A stretch of DNA of 16,778 nucleotides from JAEELC01 sp963605425 (GTDB taxonomy: Bacteria > Bacillota_I > Bacilli_A > Acholeplasmatales > Anaeroplasmataceae), in NCBI GenBank assembly GCA_963605425.1, contig CAVCUQ010000031.1, forward strand, positions 1 to 16,778, read 5' to 3'. A program made the translations under genes and the position numbers. The notes under the pieces were generated by a model. The model did no database searches and was not told where the DNA came from. It was given only the letters and a program-made list of their open reading frames with translations. Positions 1-7,830 of the stretch are shown here, piece by piece (within the stretch, counting starts at the first letter, position 1; each line of letters opens with the position of its first letter).

Positions 1-16
1 TAGGGATGTGATTTAA

Positions 17-427
17 ATGAGAAGAATATATGGTCCAAGATATATTGCAAGTTATGCTATTTCAGGATTATCTTTTATATTTTTTATTGTATTTTTAATT
101 GTTTCAATAATAAGTAAAGGAAATGCTATTTATATTACTATCTCAGTTTTAACTTTAATTTTATCTCTTTGTTGTGTTGTAAAGATATTTTTCATTCCCA
201 TTAATTATATAAGTTATAATGAATATGACAATCTATTTTATATTAAACTTAAAAATTATAATGAATATGAAATTAAACCGAGTGATATATTAGATGTTAA
301 AATTGAAGTTTTAAAGAAACCGACATTTGGTAATTTAACATTAGAATTAAAGGATAGTAATATTTGTTTTAAGAAGATTAATAATATACAAGAAGTTAAA
401 AATGAAATTAATAAAATAAGAAAGTAG
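17..427 (+). CDS. Small two-helix membrane protein with PH-like C-terminal tail, unknown function
   Basis: This 136-residue protein has two hydrophobic segments (about residues 11-33 and 38-60) joined by a short loop. A basic start (MRR) suggests the N-terminus is cytosolic. Residues 62-136 are soluble and alternate short beta-like stretches (ISYNEYDNLFYIKL, EIKPSDILDVKIEV, LTLELKDSNICF) before a final charged helix. This order is typical of small bacterial PH-like membrane proteins, but no sequence motif proves it. The start has an SD-like AGGGATGTG at 2-10. The stop codon overlaps the SD of the helicase gene, whose ATG is 9 nt further on, so the two are very probably co-transcribed. Whether it acts with the helicase or only shares its transcript cannot be told. 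The coding call is secure; the fold is inference. Confidence 0.75.
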   Translation: MRRIYGPRYIASYAISGLSFIFFIVFLIVSIISKGNAIYITISVLTLILSLCCVVKIFFIPINYISYNEYDNLFYIKLKNYNEYEIKPSDILDVKIEVLKKPTFGNLTLELKDSNICFKKINNIQEVKNEINKIRK

Positions 428-435
428 GGGATTTT

Positions 436-3400
436 ATGAGTGAAATTATTGATGTAAGTTGGGATATGCTTGATGATACAGAAGAAAATAATGAATTAAT
501 TGAGGTTGATTCAGCTTTAATTAATTCATTATCAGATAAAGCCAAGGTTGATATTGATTATATATCAGATTTAAGCGGAGAGACAAAGGATGATGTAATT
601 TCAAAACTTAAAGGTGCTATTTATCAAAATCCTGTTAAAAGTAATGGAGACCCTTATCAAGGATTTGAACTAGATGCTGAATATTTATCTGGTAATTTAT
701 ACCAAAAATTACAAGATGCAATTAAATATGATCAAATGTATCATACATATGGGGATAATATTAAGGTGCTTAGGGAGGTTATGCCACTAGGAGTTAGTGT
801 TGATAAGATTTATTATTCATTATCTTCCCCTTGGATAAGCTTTGAACTCATGTTTAAGTTTATTGAACATTTATATAACATGGTCGGTATGTATGGGAAA
901 TTAGACGAATACACTTTAAGGCGTGATGATTTCACTAAAAAGTATGAACTTAATTTTGAGTATTGGACTTTAAATAGTTTAAACATCCATTATGGTACAG
1001 GACAAAAGAGAATTAATGAAATTTTACTTTGTTTATTAAATAATAAATCAATTAAGGTTTTTAATCTTATTGATGTTGGTAAAAAGTATAAGAAACAAGT
1101 TTTAAATAAGGCTGAAACATTACTAGCCCAAAATATAGCTACAAAATTAAATGAAGATTTTCATAAGTTTATAGAATCTAGTTTAATTAATATATCTACA
1201 TTACAAGATGATTATAATAAATTATATGGATATAATAAAAGCAGAATATATGATGGAAGTTTTTTAACTTTTCCTAATTTAAATAAAAATGAACACTTAT
1301 TTAATTATCAAAAGAATGCAGTTGCTAGAATTCTCTTTAATCATAATACATTGCTAGCTCACAACGTAGGTGCTGGTAAGACTTATATTATGGCTTCAGC
1401 TGGCGAAGAATTACTACGTACTAAACTTTCTAAAAAAAATTTATATGTAGTACCTAATAGTATCACTGTTCAGTGGAAGAATATTTATTTAAGTCTATAT
1501 AATAATGCTAACATACTTGTAATTGAGGCTAAAGATTTTACTCCAGCGAAGAAAATTAAAACACTAGAAAAGATTAAGAATTTTACAAATGGTAGTATTA
1601 TTATGCCATACAGTGTTTTTGATAAGATTCATTTATCAAAAGGTATAGAATTACAAAAACTTTATAATAAATTAGCGGCTATGGGAAGTGTTACTGACCC
1701 TAGTCAAACTACTAAAGCTTTAGAAAAGGAAAGACTTAAAATTCAAGATAGAATAGCTGAAATAAAAGCTGAACCTATCGATCCGCTAGAAGATTATACA
1801 TTCGATAAACTTGAAATAGATAGACTTTTCTTAGATGAGGCTCATAATTATAAGAATATTCAAATTGAAACTTCTTATGATTTTGATACTTCAGTTACTC
1901 CAAACCCTAGCAGTAAATGTATTCATCTCATGGATGTTTGTGATTACTTAAATCATATGCAAAAAGGTATTATATTTGCTACTGGTACACCTATTACTAA
2001 TTCTATTAGTGACTGTTATGCTATGCAAAGATATCTTCAACCAGGTGAACTTAAATTGCTTGATTTATTTGAATTTAGAGAATGGATCGGTATGTTTGCG
2101 GAACTAACTGAAGAAATAGAGGTTGATGTTGATACAAATCAATTTAGAACTAGAACTAGATATTCTAAGTTCCATAATCTAACTGAATTAACACAAATAT
2201 TGTCTAACATATGTGACTTTCATTTTAATAAAAATGATAAGGGATTACCAACTTTTAATGGTTATGATGTTATAGAACTAGATGAAAATAAGGAAATTAA
2301 GACATATTTAAATACTATTGCTAAACGTATTGAAGATATTAGATCAAGCAGAGTATCAAGAAAAGATGATAATATGCTTAAGGTTACTATTGACTCAAGA
2401 AAAGCAGCACTTGATTTAAGATTAATTGATTCTAATAAATATAGTCACATTAGTTATAATAAAGTCTTTGAATGTGCTGATAAAGTATATGAAATATATC
2501 AAAATACTAAAGATGATAAACTAACTCAACTTATATTTTGCGATTCATCTACTCCAAAAGATGATTTTAATGTTTATTCAGAAATGAAACAATTACTTGT
2601 ATCTAAAGGAGTAAGCCAAGATGAAATCGAATTTATTCATGACGCTACAACTGATTTAGAAAAGGAAGAATTATTTAAGAAGGTTAATAATGGAGATGTT
2701 CGTATTTTAATAGGATCTACCTTTAAACTTGGAACGGGTGTAAATGTTCAAAGATTACTATATGCAATTCACCACTTAGATATTCCTTGGAGACCTAGTG
2801 ATATGGTTCAAAGAGAAGGTAGAATTTTAAGACCAGGTAATACTAATCAAGTAGTACATATTTATAAATATATTCAAAAGGGTTCATTTGATTCTTATAG
2901 CTGGCAACTACTTGAAATTAAACAAAACTTTATTAATGAATTACTTTCTAATAGTTTAACTCAAAGATCTTTAGAAGATGTTGAAGATACTAAGTTAAAT
3001 TACGCTGAAGCTAAGGCACTTGCAGTAGGTAACCCTAAGATTAAGGATTTACTTGTAACTAGTAATGAATTAAATAGATTAAAATTACTTGCAAAACGTG
3101 AAGAAGAAAGAATCTTTACAAATAAAACTAGAATTATAACTTTAAAAGAACAAGTATCTAAATTAAATAATGAAATATCAGATTTGAAACTTGATGTCCA
3201 AACTTTCGATAATAATAATGTTGAATTATCTGAAGAAGAAAGAAGTAAACTTCGTAATAAGATTTGGGATAACGCTACTAGTCAGATTAATGATGAAGAT
3301 TTATTAATAGCTTATTATAAAGGATTTGATATCTATGCACCTAAACATATTATGTCTAATCAAAAGAGAGTAGATATTAAAGGCTTTGGTACTTATCATG

Positions 3401-3615
3401 TCTTTCTTGAAACAAACTTAGGTACTTTAACTAAAATAGATAATTTCCTTGAAAATTTACATTCGAGACTTGAGAAAAAAGAGAAGGAACTTATCAATAA
3501 AAAAGATACAATTAAAACACTTGAAGAATCATTATTAAAGAAGACTTCAAATACGGATAGAATTAGCGAACTTGAAAATAAATTAGAATTGCTAAATAAG
3601 AGTTTTGCAGAATAA
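436..3615 (+). CDS. SNF2-type superfamily 2 helicase/translocase, stand-alone relative of conjugative-element methylase/helicase proteins
   Basis: This 1059-residue protein contains a complete SF2 ATPase core. The N-terminal ~280 residues have no recognised motif and no methylase signature. Visible motifs: Walker A (HNVGAGKT, K315), motif II DEAH (467-470), motif III ATGTP (515-519), a motif V region (GSTFKLGTGVNVQ from 760) and motif VI QREGRILRP (792-800). The segments DNMLKVTIDSRKAALD and FATGTPITNS resemble the helicase half of very large methylase/helicase proteins of ICEs and plasmids. A charged coiled-coil insertion lies between motifs I and II (about 405-450), and two further coiled coils lie near 876-925 and 1010-1057. 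The likely role is ATP-driven translocation on double-stranded DNA or protein-DNA remodelling; the substrate is unknown. The SD (AGGGG) overlaps the upstream stop. The MoxR gene begins 13 nt downstream, which suggests a joint function. Helicase family: high confidence. Cellular role: unknown. Confidence 0.9.
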   Translation: MSEIIDVSWDMLDDTEENNELIEVDSALINSLSDKAKVDIDYISDLSGETKDDVISKLKGAIYQNPVKSNGDPYQGFELDAEYLSGNLYQKLQDAIKYDQMYHTYGDNIKVLREVMPLGVSVDKIYYSLSSPWISFELMFKFIEHLYNMVGMYGKLDEYTLRRDDFTKKYELNFEYWTLNSLNIHYGTGQKRINEILLCLLNNKSIKVFNLIDVGKKYKKQVLNKAETLLAQNIATKLNEDFHKFIESSLINISTLQDDYNKLYGYNKSRIYDGSFLTFPNLNKNEHLFNYQKNAVARILFNHNTLLAHNVGAGKTYIMASAGEELLRTKLSKKNLYVVPNSITVQWKNIYLSLYNNANILVIEAKDFTPAKKIKTLEKIKNFTNGSIIMPYSVFDKIHLSKGIELQKLYNKLAAMGSVTDPSQTTKALEKERLKIQDRIAEIKAEPIDPLEDYTFDKLEIDRLFLDEAHNYKNIQIETSYDFDTSVTPNPSSKCIHLMDVCDYLNHMQKGIIFATGTPITNSISDCYAMQRYLQPGELKLLDLFEFREWIGMFAELTEEIEVDVDTNQFRTRTRYSKFHNLTELTQILSNICDFHFNKNDKGLPTFNGYDVIELDENKEIKTYLNTIAKRIEDIRSSRVSRKDDNMLKVTIDSRKAALDLRLIDSNKYSHISYNKVFECADKVYEIYQNTKDDKLTQLIFCDSSTPKDDFNVYSEMKQLLVSKGVSQDEIEFIHDATTDLEKEELFKKVNNGDVRILIGSTFKLGTGVNVQRLLYAIHHLDIPWRPSDMVQREGRILRPGNTNQVVHIYKYIQKGSFDSYSWQLLEIKQNFINELLSNSLTQRSLEDVEDTKLNYAEAKALAVGNPKIKDLLVTSNELNRLKLLAKREEERIFTNKTRIITLKEQVSKLNNEISDLKLDVQTFDNNNVELSEEERSKLRNKIWDNATSQINDEDLLIAYYKGFDIYAPKHIMSNQKRVDIKGFGTYHVFLETNLGTLTKIDNFLENLHSRLEKKEKELINKKDTIKTLEESLLKKTSNTDRISELENKLELLNKSFAE

Positions 3616-3628
3616 AAGAGGGGATAAT

Positions 3629-4744
3629 ATGGAAATTAAAATTAATCAAATACCATCAATGAATACTAATAATGTAATTAATACATTAACATTAATGTAT
3701 TCGAATACTATTAATAATAATATTGACTTAGATACCTTACCTGCAGTTATGCTTTGGGGTCAACCTGGTGTAGGTAAAAGTGATTCAGTAGCGGAAATAG
3801 CTAAGAGAATAGAAAAAAATACTAACAAGAAAGTAAATGTAACTGATATAAGATTAATATTATTTAATCCAGTTGATTTACGAGGTATACCTACATTTAA
3901 TAATGAAAAAACACTTGCAGTATGGCTTAAACCTAAAATTTTAGATTTAGATGAATCAAAAGATGTTATTAATATTTTGTTTTTAGATGAACTTACAAGC
4001 TGCACTCCATCAGTTCAAGCTGCAGCTTATCAAATTACCTTAGATAAAAAGGTAGGAGAACATAAACTACCTAATAATACTATTGTAATAGCTGCTGGAA
4101 ATAGAACTGTAGATAAGTCTGTTTCTTATAATATGCCTAAGGCTTTAGCTAATAGATTACTTCATATTGAGGTAGTATCTAATTTTGCATCATGGAAGAA
4201 ATGGGCAATTAATAGTAATATTCATCCTAATGTGCTTAGATTCTTAACACATAGGGCTGATATGCTTAATACATTTAATCCTCAAAGTGATGAACTAGCT
4301 TTTGCAACACCACGTACATGGGAAATGGTATCTAATATTTTAAATAATGTATCAGATAATTTCACTCAAATTTATGATTTAATTTCAGGTCTTGTTGGTA
4401 AAGGTGCAGCTAGTGAATTTAGAAATTACTGCGAGAATGAAATGAAAATGCCTGATATAGAAAACATCTTTAATGGTACTGAAACATATGTACCTAAAGA
4501 AGGAGACATAATATATGCAACTATTAAGGCAATGAGTCGTTATGCTAGCGAACATAAGGATAGAATTGATTTAATAGATAATAGTATTCAATATGCAAAT
4601 AACCTCCCACCTGATTATCAAGTTGTATTGATTAAGGATTATATTGCTATAGAGAAAGATTTTAAGAATAAGTTACTATCATCTTATAATTTTAAGACTT
4701 GGATTTCTAAAAGAGGAAGATTAATCGATGAAACAAGTTTCTAA
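3629..4744 (+). CDS. MoxR-type AAA+ ATPase
   Basis: This 371-residue AAA+ ATPase is read from ATG 3629, which has AGAGGGG five bases upstream. An in-frame TTG at 3605 lies inside the helicase gene and lacks an SD. Walker A is GQPGVGKS (44-51), Walker B ILFLDELT (116-123, D120/E121), sensor 1 AAGNRT (N158) and a probable arginine finger in ALANRLL (R176). The segment PVDLRGIP (81-88) is typical of MoxR ATPases paired with VWA partners. MoxR proteins form hexameric rings that remodel or activate a client, usually with a VWA protein encoded next door. That matches here: the next gene, encoding a VWA protein, overlaps this one by 17 nt, a sign of translational coupling. The co-transcribed helicase is a possible client or a third component. 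Soluble and cytosolic; no membrane segment. Confidence 0.92.
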   Translation: MEIKINQIPSMNTNNVINTLTLMYSNTINNNIDLDTLPAVMLWGQPGVGKSDSVAEIAKRIEKNTNKKVNVTDIRLILFNPVDLRGIPTFNNEKTLAVWLKPKILDLDESKDVINILFLDELTSCTPSVQAAAYQITLDKKVGEHKLPNNTIVIAAGNRTVDKSVSYNMPKALANRLLHIEVVSNFASWKKWAINSNIHPNVLRFLTHRADMLNTFNPQSDELAFATPRTWEMVSNILNNVSDNFTQIYDLISGLVGKGAASEFRNYCENEMKMPDIENIFNGTETYVPKEGDIIYATIKAMSRYASEHKDRIDLIDNSIQYANNLPPDYQVVLIKDYIAIEKDFKNKLLSSYNFKTWISKRGRLIDETSF

Positions 4745-6020
4745 TGATATTCTTTCAAGAAAAGTATTATTATCTAGAATGAGAGTCTTATCAAAGTATC
4801 CTTTCTATGGTCTTATGCTTATGAATATGAAACTTACAATTGAAGATGATTGTGATACAGCATATACAGATTCGACTAAGATTGCATTTGGAAGGGAATT
4901 CCTTACATCTTTAAAGGATAGTGAAGTAGATTTTATTTTAATGCATGAATTACTTCATGTAGTATTGAAACATTGTTTTAGAGGATTAGATTATGACCAT
5001 GATCTATTTAATATTGCTTGTGATATTGTTGTAAATTCTACTATTTTTGAATCTAGTGGTTATAATTTGGATGCAATTAAAGTAGATGGAAATGTTTCTA
5101 TTCATGAAATTGATGGATTTGAAGGAAATAAATTTACAGCAGAAGAAGTATATGAAAGATTACTTAAGAAAAAAGATTTGATAGAAGAAAGAAGAAATAA
5201 TGAATTAAAAAATAATAGTTCAGAGTCAAACTCTAAAGGTGACGAGTCAAAATCAAATAATGTAAGTAATGAGAAAACTAAAAATGATCTTACTAATGAA
5301 GATGTTATCGATGATCATTCTAAGTGGGATGGTATTGATCCATACAAAGAAGATCTAGTTGATAGAATGGTTGAAAACGTAATTAAAACTATTGAAAAAA
5401 TTAATAAAAATAGTGATAAAGATTATTCTTTAGGACCAAGTAATGTACTAAGAATGTATAATACAATTCATAATTCAAATGTTAATTGGAGAGAATTATT
5501 ACAGAATTTTTTAAATTTCACTCCTGATTATGATTATACTTTCTCTCCACCAGATAGAAGATTTTCATCAGATTTCTATCTTCCTGATTATAATTTATCT
5601 AATTATAAACAAGATGATATTAATATTTTATTCTTAGTAGATACATCAGGTTCTGTAAGTGATGAGGATTTAACTGATTCATATTCTGAAATTTGTGGTG
5701 CCATATCTATAAATCCTAATATTAAAGGACATATTGTATTCTTTTCCGAGGTCGCAAGTGATATGTATGATTTCAAGACTATTGATGATCTTTTAAAAAT
5801 TCAACCTTATGGTGGCGGCGGAACAAGTTTATATAATTTCTTTAATCGTCTTGATGAATACAAAGAACAAGCTGGTGGAAAGATAGATGCTATTTGTTGT
5901 CTAACTGATGGTTATTTACCATTTCCTAAAGAATCTAAAAGACAAAATATACCATTTATATGGCTAATAAACAATGATGATGTCACTCCACCTTGGGGAA
6001 TAGTTGCTAGAATAAATTAA
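4728..6020 (+). CDS. HExxH putative metallopeptidase-VWA domain protein (DUF2201/VWA-like type), MoxR partner
   Basis: This 430-residue protein has two domains. The N-terminal part (about 1-145) carries the zinc-binding motif HELLH (73-77) with a further His at 82. This layout matches the putative metallopeptidase domain found in front of VWA-like domains. Residues about 155-200 are a Ser/Asn/Lys/Glu-rich, probably disordered linker. The C-terminal part (about 297-430) is a VWA domain with all metal-site (MIDAS) elements: DTSGS (305-309), T366 in YGGGGTS and D394 in LTDG. Both sites look intact, so peptidase activity is possible but unproven. VWA proteins of this kind work with MoxR ATPases, and the ATPase gene overlaps this start by 17 nt. 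The SD AGAGGAAG lies inside the upstream gene. No signal peptide, so cytosolic. Family assignment is firm; substrate unknown. Confidence 0.9.
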   Translation: MKQVSNDILSRKVLLSRMRVLSKYPFYGLMLMNMKLTIEDDCDTAYTDSTKIAFGREFLTSLKDSEVDFILMHELLHVVLKHCFRGLDYDHDLFNIACDIVVNSTIFESSGYNLDAIKVDGNVSIHEIDGFEGNKFTAEEVYERLLKKKDLIEERRNNELKNNSSESNSKGDESKSNNVSNEKTKNDLTNEDVIDDHSKWDGIDPYKEDLVDRMVENVIKTIEKINKNSDKDYSLGPSNVLRMYNTIHNSNVNWRELLQNFLNFTPDYDYTFSPPDRRFSSDFYLPDYNLSNYKQDDINILFLVDTSGSVSDEDLTDSYSEICGAISINPNIKGHIVFFSEVASDMYDFKTIDDLLKIQPYGGGGTSLYNFFNRLDEYKEQAGGKIDAICCLTDGYLPFPKESKRQNIPFIWLINNDDVTPPWGIVARIN

Positions 6021-6073
6021 AAGAAAGTAAAGTATTTAAAAAGTAATATAATTATAATATAGGGAGGTATAAA

Positions 6074-7297
6074 ATGAGTTCTATAATACATACTAAAAAA
6101 TATAAAATTACATTGTTTCAAGTTGGGTTTAACGATCGTTATAGTGAGTTTTATAAAACTATGAACTTATTAAGTAGTGCTAGTACTAATTTTATTAAAT
6201 ACGATTCTGTAATTGATATGACTTGGTTTAATACAGAGGAAAATTGTTTCTATTGTAAGAATGATGGTTACTATACAAAATCTGATAAGGCACAACTTAA
6301 CTTTCAAACACTTATCGCAAATATAGTCACATTTGCAAAACAAAATGAAGGTAAAACAATTATGGTTAGTACAAATTTAAATCAAGGCTTTAAAACTAAC
6401 TATAATTTAGATTCCATTCATAATCAAAAAATAAAACTTATTTATATTATTGATGAAATTAAAAAATATCCTAATGTAGAATTAAATCTAGTAGGTCATA
6501 GTCAGGGAGGGTTAATTAATTTAGAAGCTGCTATAGATAGAAATACCAAAATAAATAAAATTATATCTATCTCAACTCCTTATTTACCAGTTTATCTTGG
6601 TGAAAAACTTATATTTTTAGATTTTTTCTTTAAATTAGGTGGACAAAGTGCTTATATGTTATTTTTAGAAACACCAGAAGAGGTAGAAGCTTATAAAGCA
6701 TCGGTTAAAACGCTATGTTCAAGTGAATACTTTTCTAATTTAAAGAGTAGATGGAATGATTTGTCATCTAGACCAAACCTTATAGTTATCACCGGAACTG
6801 CAGGCCATCTATATAATGTACGTACAAATGTTAGTTCAGATCCTATGCTTTCTTATAATACAATAACAAAACAACCATTTGATGGTTTAGTTAAATTCAG
6901 TGAACAAGCTAATATTGATCATGCAAATTTTATTCATTTAGTTGATAAAAATGTTCAATGTTACGAAGAGAAGAAATTTGCAGAGTCTATTTGTTACTAT
7001 CAAGAAGGCTTTATCCGTACATGCAAAAATAAATGCTCACTAAGTTCTATAAATTTCACCAGTACAGTTGTAGATGCTTTATTCAATCTTATTGATATTA
7101 TTATTAAAAAGGATAAGATAAATGATTTTAATAATTATGATGTGGTTAAAGCAATTCGAGCAGGATTAGATAGAAGTACTAATGATGTACCTTCAGGTTA
7201 TGAGGATTATTATGAAATATATTCAAATGACTATAATCATAAATATCTCAGATATAATAAAGAAACAATTGCTATTTTACTTTCTTTATTAGATTAA
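6074..7297 (+). CDS. Alpha/beta hydrolase, lipase-like, cytosolic
   Basis: This 407-residue protein has the nucleophile elbow GHSQGG (141-146, Ser143) after a hydrophobic strand (ELNLV). A following strand, KIISISTPY, is typical of lipase/esterase folds. D270 in FDGLV is in the usual place for the acid of the triad (compare DGVV in lipases), and H283 or H288 may be the catalytic His. The middle (175-230) probably forms a lid or cap. The last ~100 residues, starting near a Cys-rich stretch (C61, C296, C307, C317, C321 across the protein), are unassigned. There is no signal peptide or anchor, so a cytosolic esterase or acyl-transfer role is more likely than secretion. The strong SD AGGGAGGT at 6061-6068 follows a 53-nt gap after the VWA gene. 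No promoter with proper spacing was found there, so read-through from the helicase operon is likely. Substrate unknown. Confidence 0.8.
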   Translation: MSSIIHTKKYKITLFQVGFNDRYSEFYKTMNLLSSASTNFIKYDSVIDMTWFNTEENCFYCKNDGYYTKSDKAQLNFQTLIANIVTFAKQNEGKTIMVSTNLNQGFKTNYNLDSIHNQKIKLIYIIDEIKKYPNVELNLVGHSQGGLINLEAAIDRNTKINKIISISTPYLPVYLGEKLIFLDFFFKLGGQSAYMLFLETPEEVEAYKASVKTLCSSEYFSNLKSRWNDLSSRPNLIVITGTAGHLYNVRTNVSSDPMLSYNTITKQPFDGLVKFSEQANIDHANFIHLVDKNVQCYEEKKFAESICYYQEGFIRTCKNKCSLSSINFTSTVVDALFNLIDIIIKKDKINDFNNYDVVKAIRAGLDRSTNDVPSGYEDYYEIYSNDYNHKYLRYNKETIAILLSLLD

Positions 7298-7334
7298 ATT
7301 GAGAGTTAATATTATAAGAAAGTGGTGTTTAATT

Positions 7335-7802
7335 TTGAAAAAAGTTATTTCTTTATTATTAATATTATTTTCAGCATTGATTTTAGTAAGCTGTGGAGGT
7401 CGTAATTTGACTAATTATCATTTGGTAAATGATACATGGGAAGCTTCAATGGATGGAATTGCTTATAAATTTTATTATATTAGTACTCAAAAAAATGGTG
7501 TTTATTTAAGAGTTAAAAGAATGAATGAATTTAAATATGAAGATATAATAGATGATACAATTTCAATTCGTCATAATAATACTTTTGATTTTATTAGTGA
7601 GAATGGAATAAAAGCTAATAGTTATCAAATTCCTGGCCAATATTTAATATTAAAGATGAAGTATTATAGTGTTGGAAAAGATAATGTGGCAGAGATATTT
7701 ATTCATACAAATCTAGACAAATTTTATGGATATGTTTGTGCATATGTTGATGATGTATTTTCGGTAAAGTCCATGCAAGTTTTATACTTAGATTTATATT
7801 GA
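7335..7802 (+). CDS. Small lipoprotein, unknown function
   Basis: This 155-residue secreted lipoprotein is read from TTG 7335. That start gives a textbook signal peptide: MKK, a hydrophobic core, then lipobox LVSC with the lipidated Cys at 20. An in-frame TTG at 7299 would add 12 residues but has no SD and places Arg/Lys/Trp before the signal, so it is less likely. A weak SD-like AAAGTGGTG precedes 7335. The mature part (about 135 residues) is rich in Tyr, Asp and Asn. Its predicted beta-strand pattern (WEASMDGIAYKFYYI, GVYLRVKRM, YLILKMKYY, VAEIFIHTN) is consistent with a small lipocalin-like or beta-sandwich surface domain. No family was recognised. It lies 37 nt after the hydrolase gene and 28 nt before the nucleotidyltransferase gene, and is probably part of the same transcript. 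It ends in TGA. Confidence 0.75.
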   Translation: MKKVISLLLILFSALILVSCGGRNLTNYHLVNDTWEASMDGIAYKFYYISTQKNGVYLRVKRMNEFKYEDIIDDTISIRHNNTFDFISENGIKANSYQIPGQYLILKMKYYSVGKDNVAEIFIHTNLDKFYGYVCAYVDDVFSVKSMQVLYLDLY

Positions 7803-7830
7803 TTTTTTTAGAAAGAAAAGATGATGTATT

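Noticed and set aside
3605..3628. TTG start for the MoxR gene
   Set aside because: It lies inside the helicase gene without an SD, while ATG 3629 has AGAGGGG at ideal spacing. The same reasoning removed TTG 8780 (pepC) and TTG 10165 (M13 gene).
3760..4005. Minus-strand open frame of 81 codons
   Set aside because: It lies wholly within the MoxR gene, antisense to its Walker A and B coding region, and has no plausible signals of its own.
436..6020. Assignment to a named defence system such as BREX or DISARM
   Set aside because: No methylase, PglZ-like or DISARM accessory gene is present, and a DNA helicase alone is not enough for such a label.
6053..6058. Perfect TATAAT before the hydrolase gene
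   Set aside because: Transcription would start inside the AGGGAGGT ribosome site and the -35 region is poor, so it is unlikely to drive this gene.
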